Assembly (NCBI RefSeq): GCF_014636935.1
Contig: NZ_BMES01000001.1
Span: 310,001 to 374,000, forward strand
Direction: 5' to 3'
Length of the DNA stretch: 64,000 bases
DNA from: Alsobacter metallidurans
GTDB taxonomy: Bacteria > Pseudomonadota > Alphaproteobacteria > Rhizobiales > Beijerinckiaceae
Shown: positions 1 through 12,205 of the stretch, piece after piece
How the letters are laid out: each line of letters starts with the position of its first letter
Position numbering within the stretch: the stretch's first letter is position 1
Notes under the pieces: generated by a model
Told to the model about the DNA's origin: nothing
Seen by the model: only the letters and a program-made list of their open reading frames with translations
Databases searched by the model: none
Translations under genes and position numbers: made by a program

Positions 1-782
<782 letters not shown>

Positions 783-1046
783 GATGGTCATCTCTCTCGA
801 ACCGGCGCGCCTTCCAGGAGATCCGCCGGCCTGCCGCAGGAGGAGCCTCGCGGCTCCCGAAATCGCGCGGGACTATAGGCAAGGCCAAGCCCGGCGCAAG
901 CGCAGCCTAACTGACCGCGCCGAAAGCCCGAAAAAGCGCGCGTTGATTCAAATGCAAGCGATCCGGTTAGTGCAGCTGGAACGTGCATCTATCAATTACA
1001 CACCTGCCACTTCACGACGGGTGGTTTGAACGATGCGAGTCGATGC

Positions 1047-3509
1047 ATGGCTTACGGCGTCTATGTGGCCCCCACGGGCAAGAGCACGGTGGACGGGTTG
1101 TTGTCCGGCGTTCGCTGGAACACCACGAATCTGTCTTTCAGCTTCCCGACCGCGGCCAGCCAGTACGGCTCGGATTACGACTGGGCCGGCGCCTCGGCCG
1201 AAACCCGGCAGAACTTCACCGCTTTCACGACAGCGCAGCAGACCATGGTCCGCTCGGTGCTGGCCGAGTTCTCGTCCTTCGCCAACCTGTCGTTCACCGA
1301 AACGGCTGGCGGCGGCGGCGACCTGCGCTTCGGCCGGTCCGGCGCGGTGGATCCCAGCGGCGCCTATGCGTGGGCCTACTACCCGACAGCGGGCGCCGGC
1401 GGCGACGTCTGGTTCAAGCAGAACTGGACCGCCCCGCCGCAGATCGGCACCTTCGACTATCTGGCCGTGATGCACGAGATCGGCCACGCTCTGGGGCTCA
1501 AGCACTCGTTTGAAACGAGCGGCTCCTTCGGGGCGATGCCGTCCAGCCTTGACGGCAACGACTTCACGATCATGTCGTATCAGGCGTTTCCGGGCGCGGG
1601 ATACAACGTCGTCAACTACCCGGGCAGCTACGCCCAGACGCCAATGCTCTATGACATCCAGGCGCTGCAGAGCCTCTACGGGGCCAACTTCAACACCAAT
1701 GCGGGCGCGACCACCTACCGGTGGAGCCAGACCACCGGCGAGATGTTCATTAACGGCGTCGGCCAGGGCGCTCCGGCCGGCAACCACATCGAGATGACGT
1801 TGTGGGACGGCGGCGGCTTCGACACCTATGACTTCTCGGCCTACACGCGCGGCCTGCGGATCGACCTCAATCCGGGCTCGTGGGTCACCGAGACCACCCT
1901 GGCCGGCTCGCAGGTGGCGCAGTTCAGCCCCACCGCCTATGCGCCCGGCATGATCGCCAATGCGTTCCTCTACAACGGCGACCTGCGCTCGCTGATTGAG
2001 GGCGCGAATGGCGGCTCGGCCAACGACATCCTGATCGGCAACGTGGCCGACAACCTGCTCAACGGCAATGCCGGCAACGACACGTTGCAGGGCGGCGCCG
2101 GCGCGGACACGCTGATCGGCGGGCTTGGCGCCGACAGCCTTGACGGCGGCGACGGCTTCGACACGGCCTCCTATGCGGGCGCCACCGGCGGCGTCACGGT
2201 CGACCTCGGCACGGGCGTGGCCGCAGGCAACATGGCGGCCGGCGACCTCCTGGCGCGCATCGAGGCCGTGATCGGCTCGAACTACAACGATATCCTGCGC
2301 GGCGACGCGAACGCCAACCGCCTGGATGGCGGCGCGGGGCTCAACCAGCTCTTCGGCGCCGCAGGGGCGGATTCGCTGATCGGCGGCGCCGGCGACGACA
2401 TTCTGGTCGGCGGCGCGGGCGCGGATTCGCTGGATGGCGGCGCCGGCATGGACACGGCCAGCTACGCCACCGCGACGACGGGCGTGGCCATCGACCTGCT
2501 CACGCCCGCCAACCAGAAGGGCGACGCCGCCGGCGACGTTTTCGTCGGGATCGATCATTGGGTCGGCTCCGCCTACGCTGACAGCTTCACGGCCGACAAC
2601 GCGGGCCGCTGGTTCGACGGCGGCGCTGGCCTCGACAGCATCAAGGGCGGAACGGGCGCGGACGCGCTGTTTGGCGGCGTCGACAACGACTGGCTGTCGG
2701 GCGGCCTCGGAGCCGACACCCTGGCGGGCGGCGACGGCGTCGACACGGTGTCCTACGCCGACTCGGCCGCGGCTGTTTCGGTGAACCTGCAAACGAACGT
2801 CGTGTCGGGCGGCTCGGCCGCCGGCGACGTGACCTCGGGCTTCGAGGCCGTCGTGGGCTCGGCTTTCAACGACGTGCTCACGGGCGACGCCGGCGCGAAC
2901 CGCCTCGAGGGCGGCGCCGGAGCGGACCAGCTCTCGGGCGGCGCGGGCCCCGACACCCTGCTGGGCGGAGCCGGGGACGACCTGCTGGCGGGCGGCGTCG
3001 GCGCCGACTCGCTGGACGGCGGCGCGGGCTTTGACACGGTGAGCTACGCCAGCGCGCTCGCGGGCGTGCGCCTCAGCCTCGCCGACCCGGCGCAGGGTCT
3101 TGGCGACGCCGCGGGCGACCGCTTCGTGTCGATCGAGGCCGTCATGGGCTCGTCCTTCGCCGACATGATCACGGGCGACGCGCTCGCGAACCTCCTGCAG
3201 GGCGGCGGCGGGGTCGACACGCTGGTCGGCGGCGGCGGCGCGGATACGCTGTCGGGCGGAAACGGCGCGGACGTGTTCGTGTTCGGCTCCTTCGCGGGCC
3301 GTGACGTGATCACGGATTTCACCGCGGCCGGGGCCGACCACGATGTGATCCGGCTCCTTGGCGTGCCGATGACGAACTTCGCCAGCGTGCTGAAGGCCTC
3401 CGCCCAGGTGGGCTCCGACGTGTGCATCACGCTGTCGGCCAACGACTCGATCACGCTCAGCAACGTGAACCTGTCCAACCTCGCGATGTCGGACTTCCTG
3501 TTCGCCTGA
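1047..3509 (+). CDS. Secreted serralysin-type metalloprotease with RTX repeats
   Basis: About 820 residues. The N-terminal third is an M10 (matrixin/serralysin) zinc protease: [11 protein letters not shown] at residues 143-153 supplies three zinc-binding His and the catalytic Glu, and TIMSY about 30 residues later is the Met-turn. From about residue 330 the protein is a long series of calcium-binding RTX nonapeptides (GGxGxDxLxGG) in several blocks, ending in a serralysin-like C-terminus with FVFGSF and VITDF. There is no Sec signal peptide, as expected for type I secretion through a C-terminal signal, but no ABC exporter, membrane-fusion protein or TolC gene is in the window. An upstream in-frame TTG (1026) is possible, but the ATG at 1047 matches the usual serralysin N-terminus. 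An extracellular protease is likely; the substrate is unknown. Confidence 0.85.
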   Translation: MAYGVYVAPTGKSTVDGLLSGVRWNTTNLSFSFPTAASQYGSDYDWAGASAETRQNFTAFTTAQQTMVRSVLAEFSSFANLSFTETAGGGGDLRFGRSGAVDPSGAYAWAYYPTAGAGGDVWFKQNWTAPPQIGTFDYLAVMHEIGHALGLKHSFETSGSFGAMPSSLDGNDFTIMSYQAFPGAGYNVVNYPGSYAQTPMLYDIQALQSLYGANFNTNAGATTYRWSQTTGEMFINGVGQGAPAGNHIEMTLWDGGGFDTYDFSAYTRGLRIDLNPGSWVTETTLAGSQVAQFSPTAYAPGMIANAFLYNGDLRSLIEGANGGSANDILIGNVADNLLNGNAGNDTLQGGAGADTLIGGLGADSLDGGDGFDTASYAGATGGVTVDLGTGVAAGNMAAGDLLARIEAVIGSNYNDILRGDANANRLDGGAGLNQLFGAAGADSLIGGAGDDILVGGAGADSLDGGAGMDTASYATATTGVAIDLLTPANQKGDAAGDVFVGIDHWVGSAYADSFTADNAGRWFDGGAGLDSIKGGTGADALFGGVDNDWLSGGLGADTLAGGDGVDTVSYADSAAAVSVNLQTNVVSGGSAAGDVTSGFEAVVGSAFNDVLTGDAGANRLEGGAGADQLSGGAGPDTLLGGAGDDLLAGGVGADSLDGGAGFDTVSYASALAGVRLSLADPAQGLGDAAGDRFVSIEAVMGSSFADMITGDALANLLQGGGGVDTLVGGGGADTLSGGNGADVFVFGSFAGRDVITDFTAAGADHDVIRLLGVPMTNFASVLKASAQVGSDVCITLSANDSITLSNVNLSNLAMSDFLFA

Positions 3510-3571
3510 GCGGCGGTCCGGGGCGGATGCGGGCGCCTTGCAATGGGCGCCCGCGCTGCTACCGTCCGCCC

Positions 3572-4171
3572 ATGCAGAGCACCGTCGATTTCTGGTACGA
3601 ATTCGCCTCCACCTACTCGTTTCTCGCGGCCGAACGCATCGAGGCGCTCGCCGCCGAGCGCGACGTCGCGGTGCGATGGCGCCCCTTCTTGCTGGGCGCG
3701 ATCTTCAAGGCGCAGGGCCACGAGACCACGCCGTTCAACACCTATCCGGTGAAGGGCCGCTACATGTGGCGGGACATGGAGCGCTGGTGCGAGCGGCTCG
3801 GCTTGCCGCTGGTCCGCCCCGATCCGTTTCCGCAGAACAGCCTGGTGGCCGCGCGGGTGGCGCTGGCGCTCCCCGAGGACGCGCGCGCAGCCTTCAGCAA
3901 GGCCGTGTTCCGCGCCGAGTTCTGCGAAGGCCGCCCGATCTCCGATCCCGCCGTGATCGCCGACGCCGTGCGCCAGACAGGCTTCGAGCTCGAAACCGCC
4001 GTCACGGCCGCCCAGACCGACCTCGTCAAGCACGCGCTGCGCAAGGAAACCGAGGAGGCGCAGCGCCTCGGCCTGTTCGGCGCGCCCACGATCGTGACGG
4101 GCGACGGCGAGCTCTTCTGGGGCAACGACCGGCTCGAGGAAGCGCTCGATTGGGCCCGAGGCCGGCCGTGA
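3572..4171 (+). CDS. DsbA-fold 2-hydroxychromene-2-carboxylate isomerase family protein
   Basis: 199 residues with the thioredoxin-like DsbA/HCCA-isomerase fold. The opening VDFWYEFASTYSFLAAERI is the family start, with Ser in place of the redox CxxC, as in glutathione-dependent HCCA isomerases. The helical insert contains the family-typical PFNTYPVKGRYMWRD. The C-terminal FGAPTIVTGDGELFWGNDRLEEAL is the cis-Pro loop and last helix. Members use glutathione to isomerise ring-cleavage products, but many have no known substrate and no aromatic-degradation genes are nearby. The stop overlaps the next gene by GTGA, so the two are probably translated together. Confidence 0.85.
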   Translation: MQSTVDFWYEFASTYSFLAAERIEALAAERDVAVRWRPFLLGAIFKAQGHETTPFNTYPVKGRYMWRDMERWCERLGLPLVRPDPFPQNSLVAARVALALPEDARAAFSKAVFRAEFCEGRPISDPAVIADAVRQTGFELETAVTAAQTDLVKHALRKETEEAQRLGLFGAPTIVTGDGELFWGNDRLEEALDWARGRP

Positions 4172-4950
4172 CCCTCGCGGGCGACGAGCTCGAGCGCTAC
4201 GCCCGCCATCTCGTGTTGCGCGACGTGGGCGGGCCCGGGCAGGGCAAGCTGCGCGCCGCCCGCGTGCTGGTGGTCGGCGCCGGCGGCCTCGGCGCGCCCG
4301 TGATCCAGTATCTGGCGGCGGCTGGCGTCGGCGTGATCGGCGTGGTGGACGACGACGTGGTGTCGCTGTCCAACCTCCAGCGGCAGGTGATCCACGGCAC
4401 GCCCGACATCGGCCGCCTCAAGGTCGAGAGCGCGGCCGACGCGGTGGCGAGACTGAACCCGCACGTGGCCGTGGCGCGTCATCCCGAGCGGCTGGACGTC
4501 CGCAACGTCGACGCGCTGGTGGGCGCCTACGACCTCGTGGTGGACGGCTCGGACAATTTCGACACCCGCTACGCGGTTTCGGACGCGTGTTTCCGGGTCG
4601 GCCGGACGCTCGTCACAGGGGCGCTCGGCACGTTCGACGCGTCGCTGACCACCATCCGCGCCCATGAGCGCGGGCCGGACGGCGACCCCAATCCCACCTA
4701 CCGGTGCCTGTTCCCCGCCCCGCCGCCGCCGGGCGCCATCCCGGCCTGCGCGGAGGCCGGCGTGCTCGGCGCCCTCACGGGCGTCGTCGGGAGCATGATG
4801 GCGCTGGAGGTCATCCGCGAGATCGTCGGTTTCGGCGAGGGCCTCGTCGGCCGCCTGCTGATGATCGACGCGCGGAGCATGCGTTTCGAAACGCTGAGCT
4901 ATGCGTGGGATTCCGAGAACCCGCTCAGTGGCCGCCCTGCCGCCCCATGA
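4168..4950 (+). CDS. MoeB/ThiF-family adenylyltransferase (HesA/MoeB/ThiF)
   Basis: 260 residues of the E1-like superfamily that adenylates the C-terminal Gly-Gly of MoaD or ThiS for molybdopterin or thiamine sulfur transfer. Evidence: N-terminal RYARHLVLRDVGGPGQ, nucleotide-binding GAGGLGAPV, then NLQRQVIH and DGSDNFDTRY. The GTG start overlaps the upstream stop by four bases. The structural zinc site looks incomplete: the first pair is reduced to one Cys (YRCLFP) and the usual C-terminal CxxC is absent. A molybdopterin role would suit the formate dehydrogenase in the window, but that link is inference. The 3' end overlaps the convergent membrane-protein gene by 26 bases. Confidence 0.88.
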   Translation: MTLAGDELERYARHLVLRDVGGPGQGKLRAARVLVVGAGGLGAPVIQYLAAAGVGVIGVVDDDVVSLSNLQRQVIHGTPDIGRLKVESAADAVARLNPHVAVARHPERLDVRNVDALVGAYDLVVDGSDNFDTRYAVSDACFRVGRTLVTGALGTFDASLTTIRAHERGPDGDPNPTYRCLFPAPPPPGAIPACAEAGVLGALTGVVGSMMALEVIREIVGFGEGLVGRLLMIDARSMRFETLSYAWDSENPLSGRPAAP

Positions 4951-5701
4951 GCATCACGGGCGTGCGGATCGAGATGTCGACGAGGTCGTCCGTATCGGTC
5001 AGCGACGGCGGACCCTGCGGCCGCGGCATGGCCCAGTCCTCCTCGCGATAGTCGAGCGCTCCGCGCAGAGCGTGGGTCGTCCGCTTCACCAGCACCCGAC
5101 CGGTCGCGCCCGCGGTCACCACTCCGGCGTTGCTCGTGCGCGCCGCGTTGCTGACGAAGAACCCGTCCAGGAACTGCGCGCCGCCGCTGGAAAACAGCCC
5201 CAGGCAGAGCGCGCCCTCGTGCGGGGCCGCCGCCGCGTCGTCGAGGCCGAGCGAGCGGAACGTCCAGTGCAACTCGGGCCGCTGCGCCGCTGGCGCGCGC
5301 CGGATCGCGCTGGCGAGGCTCTCGGCGCGCGTCCGCACGGCGGCGCCGTCGCGCGATCCCCCCGCAAGCACGACGATCCGAACCGTATCCCCGGTCTGGG
5401 TGATTTCGTGCACGGCCGGACGCCACTCATCCCCGGCCTCGCTGGCGTGCCAGCCCTCCCAGCGGCCCGAGAAGTCCGGCGTCGGCCAGAGCACTTGGCC
5501 GGCGCGGGTGCGCCAGAGGTTTCGCTGAAAGCCGACGATCAGCCCGCCTGCTGCGCCGAGCCCCGCCAGCAGAGCGAACGAGGCCCCGGCCAGAGGACCG
5601 GCCGACACCGCGCCCAACGCAGCCGTCGCCACGGCGAACACCGTGACGCCGATCAGGCTCGCGGCCCAGAGCACGCGCGGGTGCACCGCTTCGATCTGCA
5701 A
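4925..5701 (-). CDS. Two-TM beta-rich membrane protein, Cap15-like
   Basis: 258 residues. Two predicted membrane helices lie within about residues 10-60, followed by a region rich in short beta strands. The order of motifs recalls the SMODS-associated two-TM beta-barrel effector (Cap15): PDFSGRWEG just after the membrane part, then ITQTGDTVRIVV, a Ser/Arg-rich strand, LHWTFRS, HEGALCLGLF, FLDGFF and TGRVLVKR. In CBASS, Cap15 binds a cyclic dinucleotide through the barrel and disrupts the inner membrane. There is no CD-NTase gene beside it, so it is either an orphan or a housekeeping relative. The family assignment rests on motif order only. The 3' end overlaps the moeB-like gene on the other strand. 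Confidence 0.5.
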   Translation of the reverse strand: MQIEAVHPRVLWAASLIGVTVFAVATAALGAVSAGPLAGASFALLAGLGAAGGLIVGFQRNLWRTRAGQVLWPTPDFSGRWEGWHASEAGDEWRPAVHEITQTGDTVRIVVLAGGSRDGAAVRTRAESLASAIRRAPAAQRPELHWTFRSLGLDDAAAAPHEGALCLGLFSSGGAQFLDGFFVSNAARTSNAGVVTAGATGRVLVKRTTHALRGALDYREEDWAMPRPQGPPSLTDTDDLVDISIRTPVMLMGRQGGH

Positions 5702-5804
5702 ACTCCGCTCCCCGGACGCCCTAACAAGCCGCCGGGGGAGCTAAGCCGCGTGTCGCCACGAGTCTACGCACCGGGAATTGCGTTCGGTTGCAGCGTGGAC
5801 CCGC

Positions 5805-6968
5805 TCACGCCGGCATGGCGGTTTCCACAAGCCGCGCCCAGTAGCTCACGCCCACCGGAATTGCCTTGTCGTCGAAGTCGTAGCCCGGGTTGTGCAAGCC
5901 GGCCGTGTCGCCGTTGCCGCAGAAAATGAACGCGCCGGGGCGCGCCTGCAGCATGTAGGAAAAATCCTCCGCCCCCATGGTGGGCGCGACATTGACGTTG
6001 ACGCCGTCGGGGCCGGCGATCTCGGCCGCGATCTTCGCCGCGAAGCCGGTCTGCTGCTCGTGGTTCACCGTGCACGGGTAGCCGCGCACGTAGTCCAGCG
6101 TCGCGGTCGCGCCGTGCAGCTTGGCGATGCCGGTCGCGATCTCGCCCATGCGCGCCTCGATGAGGTCCTGCACGGCGGGGTTCAGCGTCCGCACCGTGCC
6201 CTTCAGGGTCACGCTCTGCGGCAGCACGTTGAAGGTGTCGCCGGCACGCACATACGTCACCGACACCACGGCGGCTTCCAGCGGGTCAACGTTGCGCGAC
6301 ACGATGGACTGCAGCGCGATGATGATCTGGCTGGCGATCACCACCGTGTCGATGGATGCATGCGGATGCGCCGCATGCGCGCCGCGCCCGTCAATCTGCA
6401 GCGAGAACCGGTCTGCGGCCGCCATCAGCGGGCCCGGACGCAGCGCAAAGGCCCCGACTGGCAGACCCGGCATGTTGTGCATGCCGTAGACCTCGGTGAC
6501 GCCGAAGCGGTCCATCAGGCCGTCGTCCAGCATCGCCTTGGCGCCGCCGCCGCCCTCTTCGGCGGGCTGGAAGATCACCACGGCGGTGCCGGCGAAATTG
6601 CGGGTCTCGGCCAGGTAGCGCGCGGCGCCGAGCAGCATGGAGGTGTGCCCGTCATGCCCGCAGGCGTGCATCTTGCCCGGCGTCTGCGACGCGTAGGGCT
6701 TGCCGGTCTCCTCGTGGATCGGCAGCGCGTCCATGTCGGCGCGCATGCCGATCACCTTGTCGCCCGGCAGCCGGCCCTTGATCACCCCGACCACGCCGGT
6801 GCGCCCGAGCCCGGTCACGACCTCGTCGCAGCCGAACGCCTTCAGCTTGTCGGCCACGATCCCGGCGGTGCGGTGGACGTCGTAGTCCAGCTCCGGATGG
6901 GTGTGGAAGTCTTGGCGCCAGACTGCGATCTCGTCGGCGAGCGCCGCGACGCGGTTGATGATGGGCAT
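5805..6968 (-). CDS. M20-family amidohydrolase (HipO/AbgB-like)
   Basis: 387 residues. A zinc-dependent M20D peptidase/amidohydrolase that removes acyl or aryl groups from amino acids (hippurate, N-acetyl amino acids or p-aminobenzoyl-glutamate in relatives). Metal and catalytic motifs are present: RADMDALPI, HACGHDGH (Cys103 and His105), QPAEEGGGG (Glu137/Glu138), MHNMPGLP and a C-terminal GAEDFSYMLQ. A longer frame opens at 7091 but has non-family, low-complexity sequence, so I use the ATG at 6968 (MPIINRV). It is divergent from argE, which is also an M20 enzyme, and shares a 200-base intergenic region with it. The exact substrate cannot be read from sequence. Confidence 0.88.
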   Translation of the reverse strand: MPIINRVAALADEIAVWRQDFHTHPELDYDVHRTAGIVADKLKAFGCDEVVTGLGRTGVVGVIKGRLPGDKVIGMRADMDALPIHEETGKPYASQTPGKMHACGHDGHTSMLLGAARYLAETRNFAGTAVVIFQPAEEGGGGAKAMLDDGLMDRFGVTEVYGMHNMPGLPVGAFALRPGPLMAAADRFSLQIDGRGAHAAHPHASIDTVVIASQIIIALQSIVSRNVDPLEAAVVSVTYVRAGDTFNVLPQSVTLKGTVRTLNPAVQDLIEARMGEIATGIAKLHGATATLDYVRGYPCTVNHEQQTGFAAKIAAEIAGPDGVNVNVAPTMGAEDFSYMLQARPGAFIFCGNGDTAGLHNPGYDFDDKAIPVGVSYWARLVETAMPA

Positions 6969-7169
6969 GATGAGGTCTCGGGTGAAACGGCCCGCACGGC
7001 GGGCCGGGGGAAGGGGAGGCGCAGGATGATCGGATGCCGCAGGCGCGGTCAACCTCGCTGAAACGTCGGTCGCGATTCCCAAAGGCGTCACCCGAAGCGT
7101 GGGGCGGCGACGATCGGCCTTGACTGCCCGGCCCCACCCGGAAAGGCTGCCGCCTGAACGGAGCTTCCC

Positions 7170-8324
7170 ATGCTGATGACCCCTCGCGAGATGCTGGCGC
7201 GTCTCGTGGCCTTTCCCACCGTGTCGCGGGATTCAAACCTCGACTGCATCCATTTCATCCGCGACTACCTGGCAGCCCACGGCGTCGAGAGCCGGCTGGT
7301 TCCCAACGAGGCGGGCGACAAGGCCAACCTTTACGCCACGATCGGCCCGGCCGAAGCCGGCGGCGTGGTGCTGTCCGGCCACACCGACGTGGTGCCGGTG
7401 GATGGGCAGCACTGGAGCTCCGACCCGTTCACGCTGACCGAGCGAGACGGCAAGCTCTATGGCCGCGGAACCTGCGACATGAAGGGCTTCGACGCCCTGG
7501 CGCTCGCCCATGTGCCCGAGATGCTGGCCGCCGGCCTGCGCCGTCCCATCCACATCGCGCTGTCCTATGACGAGGAAGTCGGCTGCCAGGGCGCGATCTC
7601 GATGGTGGACGAGATGGCGGCCTCGATCCCGACGCCGTCGGCCGTGATCGTCGGCGAGCCGTCGCGCATGCGCATGGTCAACGGCCACAAGGGCTCGGTG
7701 TCGTTTTTCACCACCGTTCGGGGCCGCACGGTGCATTCCAGCCGCATCGACACGGGCGTCAGCGCCACCATGGTGGCGGCGCGCCTCGTCACCTGGCACG
7801 ACGACGTCATGGAGGAGAACAAGCGGCGGGCCGACCCGGCCAACCCCTTCGAGCCTCCCTACACGACCCTGCATTGCGGCTTCATCCGCGGCGGCACCGC
7901 CGCCAACGTGGTGGCCGACCGCTGCGAGTTCGTCTCCGAGGTGCGCGCCATCCCGACCGACGACCCGTGGAGCTACAAGCAGCGCTTCGAGGCCTATGTG
8001 CGCGACGTGATCGAACCGCGCATGCGCGCGGTCGCGCCCGAGACGGGCGTCGACATCATCCACCGCGCCTCCGTGAACGGCCTCAAGCCCGAGATCGACG
8101 GCCAGGCCGAGCGGCTGGTGCGCCGCCTCACGGGCGACAACGCCACCGCGGTGGTGTCCTACGGCACGGAGGCGGGGCTGTTCCAGAAGGCCGGGTGGTC
8201 CACGGTGGTGTGCGGCCCGGGCGACATCGCGCAGGCCCACCAGGCCGATGAATTCCTGGAAATCAGCGAACTTGAAAAAGGCGCCGCCTTCATGCGCAGG
8301 CTGATCGCCGAATTGGCGTCATGA
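7170..8324 (+). CDS. argE: Acetylornithine deacetylase
   Basis: 384 residues. Removes acetate from N-acetylornithine to give ornithine for arginine synthesis. M20A motifs are in place: SGHTDVVPVDG (His71, Asp73), GRGTCDMKGF (Asp103), YDEEVGC (Glu135/Glu136), VGEPS and a C-terminal HQADEF. The alternative substrate in the family is succinyl-diaminopimelate (DapE), but the overall sequence reads as ArgE. An ATG two codons in (7176) is an equally good start. It lies just upstream of the peptide transporter operon with its own gap, so co-transcription is not obvious. Confidence 0.9.
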   Translation: MLMTPREMLARLVAFPTVSRDSNLDCIHFIRDYLAAHGVESRLVPNEAGDKANLYATIGPAEAGGVVLSGHTDVVPVDGQHWSSDPFTLTERDGKLYGRGTCDMKGFDALALAHVPEMLAAGLRRPIHIALSYDEEVGCQGAISMVDEMAASIPTPSAVIVGEPSRMRMVNGHKGSVSFFTTVRGRTVHSSRIDTGVSATMVAARLVTWHDDVMEENKRRADPANPFEPPYTTLHCGFIRGGTAANVVADRCEFVSEVRAIPTDDPWSYKQRFEAYVRDVIEPRMRAVAPETGVDIIHRASVNGLKPEIDGQAERLVRRLTGDNATAVVSYGTEAGLFQKAGWSTVVCGPGDIAQAHQADEFLEISELEKGAAFMRRLIAELAS

Positions 8325-8484
8325 AGCCTCAAATTAGCGCCGAAACGGGCTGGACCGCGCGCAACAAGCCCGTCTAAGCTCCCGCATCCGCGCCAAAGGG
8401 GCGCGAGCAATAAACAATACCGGAGAAGACCCGCGGCGCCGAGGGGGGCGTGAGACGAGGTTGGCCCGGACGGAGGGTGAGTTG

Positions 8485-10083
<1,599 letters not shown>

Positions 10084-10256
10084 TCCCGCCGGGCCCGACG
10101 CGCCGACGCGCCGGGCCCGCCTCTCGCATTCACAGAGCGACGGGCCGGCGCTCCCTCGGCGGGGCATGTCCGCCCTGCGGCCGATAGCGCGTTGCGCCCG
10201 GCCCCGTCCCGGCGCCAAGTGCGCCCGTTTCGCCCGGCGTCGCCCGAAAGAGGCCC

Positions 10257-11234
10257 ATGCTCGCGTTTATCTTGCGTCGCTTGTTTCAGTCCGCGCTGGT
10301 GCTGCTGTGTGTCGGCGTCATCGCGTTCGCGCTGTTTCGCCTCGTCGGCGACCCCGTGAACCAGATCGTCTCGATCGACACGCCCTTCGAGCAGCGCCAG
10401 CAGATCCGCAAGGATCTCGGCCTCGATGACCCGTCGATCGTGCAGTTCGGCCGCTACCTCGTGAAGGCCGCCCGCTTCGATTTCGGCATTTCCTACCAGT
10501 TTCGCCAGCCGGTCTCGACGCTGATCGGCGAGCGTATGCCCGCCACTCTCGAGCTCACCTTCATGGCGGCGCTGCTGTCGCTCGTGGTCGGCATCCCGAT
10601 GGGGGTCTACACGGCGCTGCGGCGCGGCTCGTTCCTGTCGGGCGTGTTCATGAGCGTGTCGCTGATCGGCGTCTCGCTGCCCACCTTCCTGATCGCGATC
10701 CTGCTGCGCTGGATTTTCTCCGTGCATCTGGGCTGGCTGCCGTCCTTCGGGCGCGGTCAGGTCGTCAATCTCGGCTGGTGGAGCACGGGCCTGCTCACCG
10801 TAAGCGGCATCAAGGCTCTGATCCTGCCCGCCATCACGCTCGGCCTCTTCCAGATGACGCTGATCATGCGTCTCGTCCGGGCCGAGATGCTGGAGGTGCT
10901 GCGCACCGACTACATCAAGTTCGCACGCGCCCGCGGCCTGTCCGACCGCGCCATCCATTTCGGCCACGCGCTCAAGAACACGCTGGTGCCGGTGATCACC
11001 ATCGCGGGCCTGCAGCTCGGCTCCATCATCGCGTTCGCGCTGATCACCGAATACGTGTTCCAGTGGCCCGGCATGGGCGCGCTGTTTCTCGGCGCCGTAC
11101 AAAATGTCGACATCCCGGTCATGGCCGCGTACCTGCTGCTCGTGTCCTTCATCTTCGTGGTCGTGAACCTCGTGGTCGACATCCTCTACGCGGTGGTCGA
11201 TCCGCGGCTGCGCGCCAACATGCAGGCGGCCTGA
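10257..11234 (+). CDS. Oligopeptide ABC transporter permease (DppB type)
   Basis: 325 residues with about six membrane segments. It begins MLAFILRRLFQSALVLL, typical of DppB/OppB. Family positions present are DPVNQI in the first periplasmic loop, the EAA-type cytoplasmic loop (YIKFARARGLSDRAIHFGHAL) that docks on the ATPase, and TEYVFQWPGMG near the C-terminus. It forms the inner-membrane channel with the next gene. The stop overlaps the next start as TGATG, which indicates translational coupling. Confidence 0.94.
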   Translation: MLAFILRRLFQSALVLLCVGVIAFALFRLVGDPVNQIVSIDTPFEQRQQIRKDLGLDDPSIVQFGRYLVKAARFDFGISYQFRQPVSTLIGERMPATLELTFMAALLSLVVGIPMGVYTALRRGSFLSGVFMSVSLIGVSLPTFLIAILLRWIFSVHLGWLPSFGRGQVVNLGWWSTGLLTVSGIKALILPAITLGLFQMTLIMRLVRAEMLEVLRTDYIKFARARGLSDRAIHFGHALKNTLVPVITIAGLQLGSIIAFALITEYVFQWPGMGALFLGAVQNVDIPVMAAYLLLVSFIFVVVNLVVDILYAVVDPRLRANMQAA

Positions 11235-12205
11235 TGGCGGACATCATGACCACTCCCCCGGCGCCCGAGCCTGCAGCCGCCAAGCCCAGCCCGCCCGGCC
11301 GCTACGCGCGCTTCCGCGACTCCGACCTCCTGGCGAGCTTCCTGTCGTCCAAGCTCACCATGGTGTCGGCCTTTATCAGCGTGGCGATGATCCTGGGCGC
11401 GCTGCTCGCAACCTGGATCGCCCCCACCAACCCGTTCGACCCCGCCAGCGTCGACCTGATGAACTCGCTCTATCCTCCCCGATGGGTCGAGGGCGGCGAC
11501 ACCCGATTCCTGCTCGGCACCGACAATCAGGGCCGCGACCTCTGGTCGGCGATCCTTTACGGGATGCGTGTGTCGCTGATCATCGGCATCGTCGGCGTCA
11601 TCATCGCGGCGACGCTTGGCATCGGCCTCGGCCTCCTGGCCGGCTACCTGGGCGGGCGCGTCGACGCGTTGATCATGCGCGTCGCCGATATCCAGCTCAC
11701 CTTCCCGGCCATCCTGATCGCGTTGGTGATCGACGGGGTCGTGCGCTCGGTGTTTCAGGGGCTCGGCCGCGAGCAGACCGCCTTCAGCGTGCTGGTGATC
11801 TCCATCGGCCTGTCCTTCTGGGTGCAGTACGCCCGCACGATCCGGGGCTCGACCATGGTCGAGAAAAACAAGGACTACGTGCACGCCGCTCGCCTCATGG
11901 GCGTGCCCGCCTGGCTGATCATGATCCGCCACGTGCTGCCCAACGTCATCGGCCCCGTGCTGGTGATCCTCACCATCAACCTTGCGCTCGCCATCATCAC
12001 GGAGGCGACGCTGTCCTTCCTCGGCGTCGGCCTGCCGCCGACCCAGCCCTCGCTCGGCACGCTGATCCGCATCGGCAATGACTTCCTGTTCTCCGGCGAG
12101 TGGTGGATCGTCGCCTTCCCGGGCCTCACGCTGGCGATCTTCGTGCTGGCCGTGAACCTGCTGGGCGACTGGCTGCGCGACGCCTTGAACCCGAAATTGC
12201 GATGA
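11234..12205 (+). CDS. Oligopeptide ABC transporter permease (DppC type)
   Basis: 323 residues. A Pro/Ala-rich cytoplasmic N-terminus is followed by about six membrane helices. DppC landmarks are FLLGTDNQGRDLWSAILYG, the EAA loop YVHAARLMGVPAWLIMIRHVLPN and EATLSFLGVGLPPTQPSLG. Partner of the DppB-type permease. It overlaps the upstream gene by one base and the downstream ATPase gene by ATGA. Confidence 0.94.
   Translation: MADIMTTPPAPEPAAAKPSPPGRYARFRDSDLLASFLSSKLTMVSAFISVAMILGALLATWIAPTNPFDPASVDLMNSLYPPRWVEGGDTRFLLGTDNQGRDLWSAILYGMRVSLIIGIVGVIIAATLGIGLGLLAGYLGGRVDALIMRVADIQLTFPAILIALVIDGVVRSVFQGLGREQTAFSVLVISIGLSFWVQYARTIRGSTMVEKNKDYVHAARLMGVPAWLIMIRHVLPNVIGPVLVILTINLALAIITEATLSFLGVGLPPTQPSLGTLIRIGNDFLFSGEWWIVAFPGLTLAIFVLAVNLLGDWLRDALNPKLR

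Noticed and set aside
996-3341. 781-residue open frame on the minus strand
   Set aside because: It mirrors the RTX protease gene; the repeats make any antisense frame long. The plus strand has the protease motifs.
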